Assembly: GCA_928212115.1 (NCBI GenBank)
Contig: CAKMRJ010003334.1
Span: 21,260,546 to 21,324,545, forward strand
Direction: 5' to 3'
Source: Lactuca virosa
Taxonomy: Eukaryota > Streptophyta > Magnoliopsida > Asterales > Asteraceae
Length of the DNA stretch: 64,000 nt
The notes beneath the pieces are model-generated. The model was not told the origin of the DNA. It did no database searches and saw only the letters and a program-made list of their open reading frames with translations. Below, one piece after another: positions 1 through 11,180 of the stretch; the first letter of the stretch is position 1; each line of letters opens with the position of its first letter. A program made the position numbers and the translations under genes.

Positions 1-344
1 AATCCCGCGTTAAAATCACGAAAAACGGGCCTAAAACGAAGATTGGGTCAAAAACCGGGAAGAAAATGCTAATTTCCGAAGTGTGGCCGAAGGTTGGGTC
101 TTGAGAGGGTTAGAACCGAAGGTAGGATTCGGTTGGTGCATTGGAACCGAGAGTAAGAGGTTCGGTCCGAGGGGAGGTTCTGTGGCAAGGTCAGGACCGA
201 AGGTGAAGTTGTCAGAAGCGAATCTTGTCAGAAGCGAAATTGGGCGAGGAGGAACCGAGAGCAAGATGGACTGAACCTTAAGAGGCTTCGGTTCTAGGAG
301 GCTTCTTAGGGTTTCGCTTCTTAGGGTTTCAGCTCTAAGAGGTT

Positions 345-490
345 TCGGTTCCTTAAGGGAGGTTCGGCTCCTTTAGAGGTTTCGGCTCCTTAAGAGGGTT
401 CGTCTCCTTAAGAGGGTTCGGCTCCTTAAGAGGTTTCGGCTGCTTAAGAGGCTTCGGCTCCTTAAGTGGCTTCGGCTTCTTAAAGCTGTT
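345..490. repeat. Short tandem repeat of GGCTCCTTAAGAGG-type units in LTR
   Basis: About eight degenerate 17-18 bp units, each centred on CCTTAAGAGG followed by a TTCGGCT-like spacer. The matching block in the other LTR (about 8755-8817) has only about four units, so the array has changed length since the LTRs were identical. An open frame across it is a by-product of the repeat. Confidence 0.8.
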
Positions 491-584
491 TTTCGCGTAA
501 ACTTCCGTTTTCGAGCGATTTTCGACTAAATTAAGGGTCGGGATGCCCCGAGTGATTATAAAAAGTTGAGAGAGATTTTGAGAG

Positions 585-1226
585 AGATTTGGGAGAGATT
601 TGACATACTTGGACAGATTTCTCATACAGAAAGGGATTTGGGAGAGATTATAGAGAGAGATTTGGGAGAGATTTTACACACTTGGAGAGATTTCTCATAC
701 AGAGAGAGATTTGGGAGAGATTTCACACACTTGGAGAGATTTCTCATACAGAGAGAGATTTGGGAGAGATTTCACACACTTGGAGAGATTTTTCATATAG
801 AGTGAGATTTGGGAGAGATTTCACACACTTGGAGAGATTTCTCATACAAAGAGAGATTTGGGAGAGATTTCACATACTTGGAGAGATTTTGGAGAGATTT
901 CACTCCTTTGGAATGATTTCTCATACATAGAGAGATTTGGGAGAGATTTCACACACTTGGAGAGATTTCTCATATAGAGAGATTTGGGAGAGATTTCACA
1001 CACTTGGAGAGATTTCTCATACAGAGAGAGATTTGGGAGAGATTTCACACACTTTGAGAGATTTCTCATACAGAGAGAGATTTGGGAGAGATTTCACACA
1101 CTTGGAGAGATTTCTAATATAGAGAGAGATTTGGGAGAGATTTCACATACTTGGAGAGATTTGGGAGAGATTTCACTACCTTGGAAAGATTTCTCATACA
1201 GAGAGAGATTTGGGAGAGATAGAGTG
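585..1226. repeat. GA-rich minisatellite, about 13 units of 48-50 bp, in 3' LTR of element C
   Basis: Units alternate GAGAGATTTGGGAGAGATTT, a CACACACTTGG block and a TCTCATACAGA block. I count 13 occurrences of the CACAYACTTGG-type block between about 603 and 1180. The same place in the B, A and solo LTRs holds only three short GAGAGATTTGGGAGAGATT-type subunits, so the long unit is an expansion peculiar to this element. Open frames across the array are repeat artefacts. Confidence 0.93.
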
Positions 1227-1554
1227 AAAGAGGTTGAGAGAGACTACGTTTGTGACCTTTTTGAGTGTTTGGCTTCGTAACGCAAGGTTCTTACACTCTG
1301 TTAAGCCTTGTTATGAATGTTATACGCTCCCGAGGGGTATGGAAAAATGTTTTATCGAGTAGATTCATCACTTACCCTGTTTAGGGTTTAGAATTTCCAA
1401 ACACGTGAAAACTCTAAGTGATACTTTGTATTAAGATTGCGAGTTGCACAATAAGAAACGTAATCGAAACCCTAACATACAAGGGTTAGATGAGTTGACC
1501 GGTTTGACTTGTTGACTTTAGTTGACTTTGACTTGACCAAAAATTGACGGTTGT

Positions 1555-1564
1555 CCCCCCGTTA
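1555..1564 (-). other. Polypurine tract remnant of element C
   Basis: On the minus strand this reads CTAACGGGGGG, matching the PPT of elements B and A (CTAACGGGGGGATGA). It directly abuts a damaged LTR terminus. Confidence 0.6.
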
Positions 1565-1892
1565 GAAAGAACAAAATTAGTGTTTTCTGGGATCAAGAAT
1601 GGGAGAGAAGATGGGGGAACTTTTCGTAGTACAAGAAATTGATATGGCGGGGACCAATCCGCTTGATGTTAAATGACGACCTTGGAATTTCTTATTGTAA
1701 CTTGAGCTGAGTCGATTTAAAAGGAGTTATTGTTTTGGAATGATAGTGTATTCTATGTGTGCCTTTATGCCCCCCGTTCTATCCTTGTTGTTACTATTAC
1801 AAATATTCCAGGTTGTAGTCAGTGAGTATTAGTATTACAATTGCTTCAACAATTTGTGATGAAATTTGCATTATAAGTCCTACCAGATCTTT

Positions 1893-2068
1893 TATAATCG
1901 CCTGGTGTAAACTAATCGTATATCATTAAAATTGCAAGGGCATTCGGATGAGTGACCTCGCCTTAAGCCCACAACCAAACAAGGAACAGGAAATGAGGCG
2001 GAATCACACATTCTAAGTCCATAGAATCTTAATGATATATGACCATAATGTTTACACTAGCCATCATA
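1893..2068. repeat. Long fold-back module 1 (loop 1971-1988)
   Basis: Left arm TATAATCGCCTGGTGTAAAC...GTATATCATTAA and inner CGCCTTAAGCCC pair with right arm GAGGCG, TTAATGATATAT, GTTTACACTAGCC and ATCATA. The 18-nt apical segment is ACAACCAAACAAGGAACA. The arms pair with small bulges over about 75 bp on each side. The same architecture recurs in this element and in B and A. Confidence 0.8.
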
Positions 2069-2356
2069 GATTCACTAGTAAAAACCCTGCGTTTTTATAT
2101 AGATGATAAGACTTATTCGGGTTTTGCCGTGTTCTCGAGATGCTTTCAGCCTTTCTCAAATTTGTACTAAGTCATAAGTGACAACTTCTCTTCGGAGCGC
2201 TACATAGGGCCTGTTTTAGTGTTTCTCGTCTGATTGGATCGGTATGGAACATATGGGTTTGGTTTACACGACTAGACTTATTCGGATGGTAGAACGTTCA
2301 CTCGCACTCCTGGGTAGCCTGGTCCCGAAGTTCATGGTAGGACTCGTACCTGATCC

Positions 2357-2540
2357 ATCTATCATTAACTTGCGCATATAGGTCATATGTAATTAAGGTT
2401 GGTAAGACAGTTGGATGGGTGACTCTGCCCCAAGTCCACAACCAGACAAGGAACATGAATTAGGGCGGAAACACATATCCAATGTCCGTAGAATCTTAAT
2501 TATATATTATCCTCACGTATACACTTAGTAGTGATAGACT
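2357..2540. repeat. Long fold-back module 2 (loop 2438-2455)
   Basis: Outer arms TCTATCATTAAC and ATATGTAATTAAGG pair with CTTAATTATATAT and GTGATAGAC. The inner stem is CTGCCCCAAG against TTAGGGCGG. The loop ACAACCAGACAAGGAACA differs from the consensus by one base. A more decayed relative lies near 3060-3200, where the loop is barely recognisable. Confidence 0.75.
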
Positions 2541-3419
2541 AACCGTATTCGTCCCAAGCTTCTGTGCTTGAACCTTATCTGCTGCATGCGTGACATTCCC
2601 GAAGGGCCTTCTGGAAATACTTGTGGAAGGGTTTTGGGAGGTATAACACTCCTCTGGTGAGTGTTTTGGGGTTTCACAGCGAGAGATGACCCGGAGGTCC
2701 GTGTCGGATTTGTGTTTATGAGGGACGAGGGTTTCAATATTCAGTGGGTTAGGTAAAGGGTCTTTTCGTAGCCGTTTAATCGGGAGGGTGAGGAGTATGC
2801 CAATCGAAATCGAATGACGACAACAAATATTTTTAGTGATACATGTGTTAAGTTGTATTCGTAAGAGATATTCGTTAGAGTGATAGCGCATCCTGTGTTT
2901 CTTTTTAATGTGTTCCATTTTGATCGATGTTATTGTTACTGCAAATGATTTATACCACAGTAGCTAGTACTGGTAGTAAGTGTGTTCTGATAGCTAGTAT
3001 TGACTTACTAATATCATGATCCCGACAGGCCACTCTATGATCGAGCGGTATATTGCAAGTCGTATGAAATTTGGTATTGATGAAATCGTCGAGTGAGTGG
3101 ATCTACCCTAACCCCACTAATAGACATGGAACAGGAGTCAGGACATAATTATTCGCCTTAAGTCTGTAGTATTTTGATTATAATTAACCCTGATGTATAA
3201 ACCAAGTCATCGCAGCTCACTGGTAATGATCCTAAGGTCATATATGAGTGTCTTTGATTTGATTGAACGAGAGAGTATTTTAACTACTTTTTGAAAGACG
3301 GTAATTTTAGCAAACATACCAAATTCATTACAAACATATGGTACTTAAACGTTTTTGTTGTTGGAAAACATTACAAAAGTCCTATTTGAGTCTTCCTTGT
3401 TGCTTCCTCTGGTTCAGTT
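2541..3419. other. Internal non-coding spacer of element C
   Basis: No credible coding sequence. A decayed fold-back module is visible near 3060-3200 (CTACCCTAACCCC ... ATGGAACAGGAGTCAGG). The rest I cannot assign beyond being internal retrotransposon sequence. Frames of up to 140 codons here lack any recognised motif. Confidence 0.5.
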
Positions 3420-3973
3420 GTCACACTCCTCCTGCTCCTCCGTCATTCTTCTCGGTTGGACAGTCTCTCTTGAAGTGTCCCATTTCACCACATTTGTAAC
3501 AAGCTCGGCTTATTCCAATGTCGGGGACCTGGTTGATGGGATGCGCCGGTGCCTTACAGAAACGGACAATGTGTCCCTTCCTGTTGCAATTTTTGCAATG
3601 CATCTCCCGGAAAACCCCAGTATGATGGAAGTTACACTTGTTGCATTTGGGAGTCTGGGAGTTATGATCCATTATATGGTCTGGCCGTTGCTTGGGTGAC
3701 AATTGTTGTGGCTGATGCCGAGGCATGTGTCGTGACTGCTGTTGTAATGGCAGGGGTGGCCATGGGTTGTTGTCTTTTAGCGAATCTTTGAGATAGGTTG
3801 CGCTCCTTTTTGTTCCAAAACTTTCGTTTATTACTCTTAGGTTTGTGGTCTGAGGCGTCTTTGTTGGTAGACACTCGCTGGTGTCCCTTATTGTTACAAC
3901 AATTAGTATTTCCGGCACCGCTTCCACCTCCGCTGGCATTGTTAGCATTGATTTGCGCCATGGCGGCTGTCAC
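3420..3973 (-). pseudogene. Gag nucleocapsid remnant with two CCHC zinc knuckles
   Basis: The minus-strand frame ending at 3421 encodes CKNCNRKGHIVRFCK and CYKCGEMGHFKRDCP, two CX2CX4HX4C knuckles preceded by a CNKCNFHHTG box. This order is usual in Ty3/gypsy Gag. The upstream frame (3973-3662) reads MAQINANN followed by a Lys/Arg-rich stretch, also Gag-like, but in another register, so there is a frameshift near 3780. No protease follows the knuckles. In an active element this domain binds the RNA genome during packaging. It is broken and carries only the C-terminal part of Gag. Confidence 0.75.
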
Positions 3974-4649
3974 GGCTGCTGTGACTGCAACTTGAAAAGT
4001 TGTAGAGTCTATCTATAGAATTGGTGCCTTGCTAGTTGACTGGTTACCTCCTTGTGAAGACATAATTCTGTTGTATGGCGAGAAACGATCTCGTGAGTAG
4101 AGATGATTATTACTAGATACATTCTTACGATTTATATACACATATGTAAATTTCGCACTTTGTTGAACTATTCTCAATGTTTCTGCTAAACATTCTTGGG
4201 ACGGGGTTATGGTGGTGGGTAAGTTTTGTATGTGTGTTAAGTTTGTCCAAACTAGTACTATACTCGCCCAAGCACGCTTAACTGCGGAGTTCTGATGGGA
4301 TCCGGTGCATTAGTGCTGGTATGATCGCACCCTAAAGGTCTACGAAGAAGACATCTTTCAACCATAAGGTTTAACGATGTAATGGATGTAAGTCTTTTAG
4401 TAGTGGTATAAGTCGAGTGTAGTTTAAAATAAGTTATCTTAGTTCCGTCATAAGTTTGTAAAGACGAACAGACGGTAAGTTTCCAATAGCAGTGACAAGT
4501 CGGATGTTATTGAACTAGATTTTTCTGTATTATGATCCGACTTGAAAGTATCTTGCATGCAATTCATAAAGAAAGTCCATATGAATGAATTTATGAGTTT
4601 AGTAGTAGTGACTCGAATGTAATCTTGTGATTTGTTCCATGCCTGATCC

Positions 4650-4850
4650 ACTCCTAAGATCACCCGATGTATACCAATTGTGTGCAATGATAGTTTAATA
4701 GGCCGTTGAACTTAATGAGTCTGCCCTAGGTCCACAACCAAACAAGGAACAGGACCCAAGGCGGACTCATCATTTCTAAGTCGATCTTCTCTTAATTACA
4801 CATAACCTTGAGGTATACATGAAGTACTTTTAGAGTTATCATAAGTAAAT
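4650..4850. repeat. Long fold-back module 3 (loop 4734-4751)
   Basis: The inner stem is the best in the window: ATGAGTCTGCCCTAGGTCC pairs with GGACCCAAGGCGGACTCAT with three non-Watson-Crick positions out of 19. The loop is ACAACCAAACAAGGAACA. The outer arm GATGTATACC pairs with GGTATACATG. It lies between the gag fragments, so gag is interrupted here. Confidence 0.8.
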
Positions 4851-5274
4851 CGTTTGTAATACCAAGTTATGAAATGTATGGTAAACTCCTAATAGAATGA
4901 AATGCATGCCAATTTTTATTGATATAATCAGGTGCATAGGGTTCAGGAAAATTTGACCTTAAAACAGGTCTACATTTGTTAATGCAATGGGAAAGATTTT
5001 GACGGTGACACAATCCCTTGAATAGTGTAGTCTCTAAATTTGGAGGGTCGAATTTATGTATATGACGGGGCAGTGTTCAAACGCACGCCAGGAGTTTGAG
5101 TCTGTAATGATATGTCAGTAGTGTACATACTACTCGTGACGGGTGATGTTCCGTGGGTCATAGAATGAAGACATGTAAGTCTGTATTGTCTTATCCTCTG
5201 CCCTGGCTTCTGCCATTTGATGTTCTGCTTTTACCATGCATTTTCTCTAACGCTATGTGAAGTTCCCGATACTC

Positions 5275-5838
5275 CTAATTTCGACTCGGGTTGCGGTCAC
5301 TTCCCTCTGAAGGCTTTGATGTGGTTTCCGATCTGTTCATGGTCTCCATCCAGGTGACGAAGGCGAATTGCGGTGATCTTGGTGGTAGTGTCAACCTCCA
5401 TGATTTCGACTGACCGATGCTCGTGTTTGTACGCTTAAGTGAGTGATGCAGCGTATTATGACAAGGAGAGCCTTGTCTACCAATCCTCCTCTGTTGAGGT
5501 TGTAGAAGCCTCATCCATGTCATAGGGAGGGTGTTTACCTTGTTCCTAACTCCGTCTTTGTAGTTCTACGGCTTATCGAGGTGTCGGACCATGGAAGCCT
5601 CGTCGGGGTGTGGCGACTGGAGGGTGTATTGTAGTCCTCGGGCTCTTCGTCAGGATCTTCTCATATTTCTTCTTTGTCCTTGCCTTCTTTTGGTTTCGCT
5701 TCCTCCGGATCCTCATCTGAATTGTCTTCGGGGTCTTACTCTATTATTTCCTCAGGGTCCTCTCCGGGGCTTTCTTCGTTCTAACCACCATCTTCGTGGG
5801 TAGGAGAATAGGGGTCTCCTGGTAGTTGAGATTTTGCC
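5275..5838 (-). pseudogene. Probable N-terminal gag remnant of element C
   Basis: A minus-strand ATG at 5838 opens MAKSQLPGDPYSP and then an acidic Glu/Asp/Pro-rich stretch broken by several stops. A second open piece (5523-5275) lies downstream. The position, directly after the 5' leader, and the acidic composition suggest the start of Gag. No retrotransposon-gag domain is readable, so this rests on position. In elements B and A sequence homology runs up to this ATG and then stops. Confidence 0.4.
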
Positions 5839-5929
5839 ATGTTGCTCATGCGAGAATAGGGGTAGGAGAGATAATTAATAGACGTCAAATCCTACAATTA
5901 CTTATAGGAGGGTGATCCTTATCAGTCAT

Positions 5930-6115
5930 GTCTATAATCACATAGTGCATACCAGTTATACATAATCTGAGATAGAATAGACCTTCGAATAAATGAATCT
6001 ACTCTAAGTCCACAACCAAACAAGGAACAGGAAGTAGAGCCATAGTCATAGATTCTGAGTCTATAATATCTTTAATTATGTATAACCTTAGCGTATGCAC
6101 TCAGTCATTATAGAC
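5930..6115. repeat. Long fold-back module 4 (loop 6012-6029)
   Basis: The arms AGTGCATAC, GTTATACATAAT and CTACTCTAAGTCC pair with GGAAGTAGAG, ATTATGTATAAC and GTATGCACT. The loop is ACAACCAAACAAGGAACA. It is the counterpart of 46770-46955 in B and 62356-62563 in A. Confidence 0.8.
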
Positions 6116-6559
6116 TTACTAATAGGGGTCTTTAGTTTTCACATAAGCTAGTTATAGTAACACAAAATACTCCTATAGTATTTTAAATGTTTGACTTATG
6201 TTCTTAATGTTTCTTGGTAGGTAGAGTTGGTAAGTTTTTAGACTTTTTGCAACACCACAACCATTCCTGGGCATATGTTAATCACTTCTGGGTCAGACAT
6301 AGTTGATCAGGCTATGTCATTCCCAGACCTTACTACACATCCCCAAGCCTACTTGTGTTGTTCAACAATCACCTCTTTTGTTTTGTTCTAGTATGATGCT
6401 GACCTTAGTATGTATGCATGCATGTATACCTTTAACAAAAAACTATTTATTTCTAAAAGTATAGTCATTTGGAAATGTTTAATCAGAGACTTTAGTCCCA
6501 ATGCATTTATAGTTTGTATATCTTATGTGGTTTGATATACTTGGTTCACTATAAACAAT
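6116..6559 (-). other. 5' leader of element C between primer site and fold-back 4
   Basis: Non-coding on both strands by inspection. It is AT-rich and closely matched by 46956-47403 and 62564-63006 of elements B and A, which supports a shared leader in the family. Confidence 0.6.
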
Positions 6560-6571
6560 GCTCTGATACCA
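6560..6571 (-). other. Primer binding site (tRNA-Met), element C
   Basis: On the minus strand this reads TGGTATCAGAGC, the standard complement of the 3' end of plant initiator tRNA-Met, three bases after the LTR end. Confidence 0.85.
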
Positions 6572-7020
6572 ATCTGTCACACACCCCCAAACCAAGGATG
6601 GCGGAAACGTCCGGGGGTGGAGGACTTCATGTATAGTATCACAACAACGAGTATAATAGTGCTCAAAGTAATACAACCATCATAAATATAATTGAAAAGG
6701 TTACACCATAGTATATGTTTACATGTTTCAAAATCAATTACATTATGATGACAAAATGAACTGTTTGACGATTTAACGTCCCATCCTCAAAATGCTATTG
6801 ATTTCCTGTTTCACTAATTTCCTGAGAATACAAGTAGTTTTGAAAAGTGTCAACAATTAAGTTGGTGAGTTCATAAGAGTTTTGTTTGAGGAAAAAGCCG
6901 TTTTCCTTGTAAAAACGATAGAGTATGATTCCAGAAAATCCAATATTTTCTTTATTAAGTGTGAAGTAAATGCTCTTATGTTATGCGATAATGAATCCTA
7001 GAAAGACTCGTAGATTCCCT

Positions 7021-7203
7021 CTATAATCACCTAGTGTATATAAGTTATATAATATTTAAGTTGAATAAACCGTCGAATATAATGGGTCTGCCCTAGGTCC
7101 ACAACCAAACAAGGAACAGGAAGTAAGGCGGGCCCACCAATTCTAAGTCGATTGTGACTAGATTCTTATATAACTCTAGCATATACACTTAGCAATTATA
7201 GCT
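7021..7203. repeat. Long fold-back module 5, inside the LTR (loop 7101-7118)
   Basis: The left arm CTATAATCACCTAGTGTATAT...AGTTATATAA...GGGTCTGCC pairs with GGCGGGCCC...TTATATAACT...ATATACACTTAGCAATTATAG. The loop is ACAACCAAACAAGGAACA. It is absent from the B, A and solo LTRs at this position and is flanked by duplicated AAAATCCAATATTTTC, so it is an addition to this LTR. Confidence 0.8.
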
Positions 7204-8927
7204 GAAGTCTAACAGTTCTAGATGAAATGTAGTATTAATAGAATATGTTTCCAAAGAAAATCCAATATTTTCCTTATAAAAGTCATGTAGTCCTAAATCC
7301 CAGGACAGAGAATATGTGTGTGTTTTATACTTATAACGGGTTTGTAGTTTTAAAATAGATAAAACCCCTTTTCAAGGTAGAATTTTCCCTGTAAACTTGA
7401 AAGATTGTTAACTCCCTATGTGAGTCTCTATAACCATACTATGACGAGAAATAACCTGCACAACGTTTTTTCAGACGTTAAGATCCTATGACTCTTGTCA
7501 CCCGCAGACCTGCCGGTCCGTCTGTAGCTAGCAGCGAGGTGTGGGGTGTCAATCCCAATATAGATCTATACACAATTATCACGCTCTCCCTACAAGAGAC
7601 TCTGGTTATAACTTACAAGAATTGGAATCCCGTACTCGAACGTACGGGGAGAGAATTGCCTCATAACTTAAGTTAACTAGTTTACACATAGTTTGATATT
7701 AAAACCTCTTCCGTGGAGGAAGTAAAATCACCTTTTATGAATAAATTAGTGATATGAAATCCTTAAACTATTAATATTATAGTTTATCATGTAGTATATG
7801 AAAAACCCATTTGTTTTGAGAGTAAAACATTTTTCATGTAGTAAAAATCCATAAACTATGCTTATTGTAGTTCATTATATGTGTTCGAAATGAATGAAGA
7901 AACCTTATCATGAATGACTAATTTTCAGTTTATGATGATATACTAACAAGAAAAGACATTCAATATTTAGAACTTATTGTTATGCACTTTGCTCAACATA
8001 CTACAAAGTGTTATGAAAGTTGTAAGTTGTGAACTAGTTTTTTCCCTTTCTACACTGTTTTAGAAAATTCATAGAAAAATCATACGAAGTCGAGAACTGA
8101 ATCCGTAAATTCTGAGAGTTCACAAAATGTGTTTAGTTTATTCATAATTTTTATTATGATTTTTAGAAGTCTTTAACTTGTGTTAAAATGTTCATATTCA
8201 CACACTGGTCCGAATTCGTTTATGAAATGATAGGCTGTTTTGTAAAAATCACCATAAATCGTAGAAAAATAGTATGGAGATGTGCAACTAGTCATTTTAA
8301 AGGTATGAACCTGAACTATTTGCATATTAAACAGTGTTGAAATATATTAAGTGTGAGATAGTCAAAACAGTCCGTGAATAAGACTCACCTTTTCTGATGA
8401 AAGCCGTTGTTTGAGTTTAGTTAAGTTTTTTGTATTTTAACTTGTATCCCCCCCCCTAAAACTTGATGAAAACATGAAAATGTAGGGGTATGAACTCACC
8501 TTGAGTGATTTCAGTAGATGGGTGATGAAGAAAATGAGTGTTCAACTCAAGAACACTTAGAAGATGTTTGATGATTCGAAGATCTAACAACAAATATGAC
8601 GATATTTGTGTAAGGAACCCGTGATTTGAGTGAAGAAGTGTAAGGAAATCAAGTGTGGGAAGAGATTTACTTACCAAGGTGTGTGAAGAGGCTTCGGTTC
8701 TAGGAGGCTTCTTAGGGTTTCGCTTCTTAGGGTTTCGGCTCTAAGAGGTTTCGGTTCCTTAAGGGAGGTTCGGTTCCTAAGAGGGTTCGGCTCCTTAAGA
8801 GGGTTCGGCTCCTTAAAGCTGTTTTTCGCGTAAACTTCCGTTTTCGAGCGATTTTCGACTAAATTAAGGGTCGGGATGCCCCGAGTGATTATAAAAAGTT
8901 GAGAGAGATTTTGAGAGAGATTTGGGA

Positions 8928-9375
8928 GAGATTTGACATACTTGGAGAGATTTCTCATACAGAGAGAGATTTGGGAGAGATTTCACACACTTGGAGAGAT
9001 TTCTCATACATAGAGAGATTTGGGAGAGATTTCACATACTTGGAGAGATTTCTCATACAGAGAGAGATTTGGGAGAGATTTCACATACTTGGAGAGATTT
9101 GGGAGAGATTTCACTCACTTGGAAAGATTTATCATACAGAGAGAGATTTGGGAGAGATTTCACACACTTGGGGATATTTCTCATACATAGAGAGATTTGG
9201 GAGAGATTTCACACACTTGGAGAGATTTCTCATATAGAGAGAGATTTGGGAAAGATTTCACACACTTGGAGAGATTTCTCATACAGAGAGAGATTTGGGA
9301 GAGATTTCACATACTTGGAGAGATTTCACTCCCTTGGAAAGATTTCTCATACAGAGAGAGATTTGGGAGAGATAT
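8928..9375. repeat. GA-rich minisatellite, about 10 units, in 5' LTR of element C
   Basis: Same 48-50 bp unit as at 585-1226, with ten CACAYACTTGG-type blocks here against thirteen in the other LTR. LTRs are identical at insertion, so the array length has changed since. Confidence 0.92.
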
Positions 9376-11100
9376 AGTGAAAGAGGTTGAGAGAGACTAC
9401 GTTTGTGACCTTTTTGAGTGTTTGGCTTCGTAACGCAAGGTTCTTACACTATGTTAAGCCTTGTTATGAATGTTATACGCTCCTGAGGGGTATGGAAAAA
9501 TGTTTTATCGAGTAGATTCATCACTTACCCTGTTTAGGGTTTAGAATTTCCGAACACGTGAAAACTCTAAGTGATACTTTGTATTAAGATTGCGTGTTGC
9601 ACAATAAGAAACGTAATGGAAACGCTAACATACAAGGGTTAGATGAGTTGACCGGTTTGACTTGTTGACTTTAGTTGACTTTGACTTGACAAAAAATTGA
9701 CGGTTGTCACATGAAAGGAAAGGAGAGTACTTGAGTATCGTGTTTTATGATAATCTTAGTGATTATGAAACCATATCACAATTGATCCTCTAATAAAACC
9801 TTAGTGCACTTGTATGGCTAAGAAGAGGAATCGGGATTTGTTGAAATGGTTAAATCAAAAAGGTGAATCATACTTCGTTCCAAAGTCAAGTCTTAGAGTT
9901 ATACTCCAAGATTGTGTCTTCAGTGAAATGTCCTAAGAAGGTTTGTAATACATCATGAAATGTGGAGTAGAAAAGTTTTCTTGCTCTTACACATTTAAAA
10001 TTGGTAGTTGTGATGTCTTGTATAAGACAAAGACCAACTAAGACCAATTATATGAAGTGTTTTTCTTGATAAGAATATGTACTAACACTTGAATATTTGT
10101 TTGTCGAGGAACGTTTCTTAACAGAGAATCTTATATGTCAAGAGGTCAGTGGGAGTCTTAAAAATCTTGAAAAAGGTTTCAAGAACTAATCAAGAGTAAA
10201 CATATTGTTAATCAATAGCACACGACTTGAGGTTTGTAACCTATCGTCTTGACACATTCTTGTTTCTGTGCCCATTCCTTTTGACTATGCATGTGAGTTC
10301 TATAAGTTCCCATTTGATTACACAAGGCAAAGCACCTTGATGAATGAAAGTATATTGACCAGTATAGGTGAGCTGCGGAACAACTTGGAAGACATGGTAG
10401 GCCCTTGTGCTACTAGATGGCAAGAAATAAAGATTGAACAAGTTCACTCCATATGAGTTTGGATTTGTCACAAACATTGTCTTGTGATCATGGTTATGAC
10501 AAATTCACATGGATAGGAATACATACACCATAAAATCTAAGTGGTAAAGGTTTCTCTCCAGTTCATGAAAATGATTGTGAGGAAACGCTTTCGCTAAGTG
10601 GATTTGAAGAGATAATAGTTGTGTTAATTGCATTCTCAAATTTGATTATGATTACGGCATCCCTCTTCATAGTTCGAATTGTGAGAAATGGCAAATAGTA
10701 TGAAATAGTTTAGACACACATATGAGCTATCTAAGGTAAGGTGTATGAGTTTGAAAAGCCTAGATAAAAGTCTTATCGAACCATCTTGTATCAGAAATCT
10801 GAACATTGGTATGAAAGTCTATAAGTATTGATTTCTAGAAGTCCAGCTGATTTCTGAGTACATGTCAAAGCTAGTGGGAGCATAAGTGTTATGCTGGTAA
10901 GAATATAATTATCATGATAGTGGGAGCATGATTATTATGTGAAGTGTTGCAAGTTAGAAATACTAGTCATAGGAAACAAAGGTTACAAATTTGCGAAGTT
11001 GCAGATTTTGAAAACTTGTTTCGCTATAGTAAGGGAGAGGAACTTATACTTTATTTCGAATCTAAAAGTTTAGATTGAAGTATTAATTAGACTTAGTCAT

Positions 11101-11102
<2 letters not shown>

Positions 11103-11171
<69 letters not shown>

Positions 11172-11180
11172 TATATATAT
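11103..11180. repeat. (TA)n microsatellite
   Basis: About 78 bp of alternating T/A with two phase breaks (ATATTATATA and TATAATATAT). Fully self-complementary. Absent at the matching place in element F (about 36235). Confidence 0.97.

Larger units (their letters stand above)
1..1554 (-). repeat. 3' LTR of element C, partial
   Basis: The right half closely matches 8690-9711, including the CTTAAG-rich block, the GA-rich minisatellite and the tail with the GTTGACTTT repeats and GACGGTTGTC. Positions 1-280 match the LTRs of the B/A family (CCCRCGTTAAAAT, AAAACGAAG, AAAACCGG) but have no counterpart in C's own 5' LTR. The expected terminus TTGTCACATCAT is reduced to TTGTC running straight into the C-tract of the polypurine site, so about 7 bases over the LTR/PPT junction are missing. 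Confidence 0.85.
1..9711 (-). mobile_element. Element C: gag-only long-LTR Ty3/gypsy-type retrotransposon, left LTR cut by window edge
   Basis: Read on the minus strand, the element runs 5' LTR (6575-9711), Met-tRNA primer site (6560-6571), internal region (1555-6559), then 3' LTR (from 1554 leftwards, beyond the window). LTR ends were set by comparison with the solo LTR at 13544-16422. The internal region has two CCHC zinc knuckles of a gag nucleocapsid and a decayed gag start. No protease, reverse transcriptase, RNase H or integrase is visible, so the element could not move on its own. This is the layout described for TR-GAG/LARD-type elements. It cuts a copia element at 9712. The 5-bp target duplication cannot be checked because the left end lies outside the window. 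Confidence 0.85.
6575..9711 (-). repeat. 5' LTR of element C (3.14 kb)
   Basis: The ends TGTCACAC... and ...GGTTGTCACA match the family. Compared with the B/A LTR it has two large changes. A fold-back module (7021-7203) sits between two copies of AAAATCCAATATTTTC. A block of roughly 500 bp between about 8675 and 8690 is missing, and that block holds the candidate TATA box (minus strand AATATATAAATC) in the other LTRs. It carries the ten-unit minisatellite. Open frames inside it are not coding. Confidence 0.88.

Noticed and set aside
585..1226. Regularly spaced repeats resembling a CRISPR array
   Set aside because: There are no unique spacers; whole units are near-identical tandem copies in a plant LTR.
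566..1280. Long open frames with repeated FGRDFTHLERFLIQREIWERF-like peptides
   Set aside because: They are translations of the 48-50 bp minisatellite, present in several frames at once, inside an LTR.
1370..1395. Telomere-like GTTTAGGGTTTAGAA
   Set aside because: One short run inside an LTR, repeated in the other LTR; not an array.
2496..2918. A 140-codon minus-strand frame in element C
   Set aside because: No recognisable domain, overlaps a fold-back module, and has no ATG-based Gag or Pol similarity.
6560..6571. tRNA gene at primer-site sequences
   Set aside because: Only the 12-base complement of the tRNA 3' end is present; no cloverleaf.
8899..9433. Similar repetitive frames in the other LTR
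   Set aside because: Same minisatellite; unit length is not a strict multiple of three, so frames shift between units.
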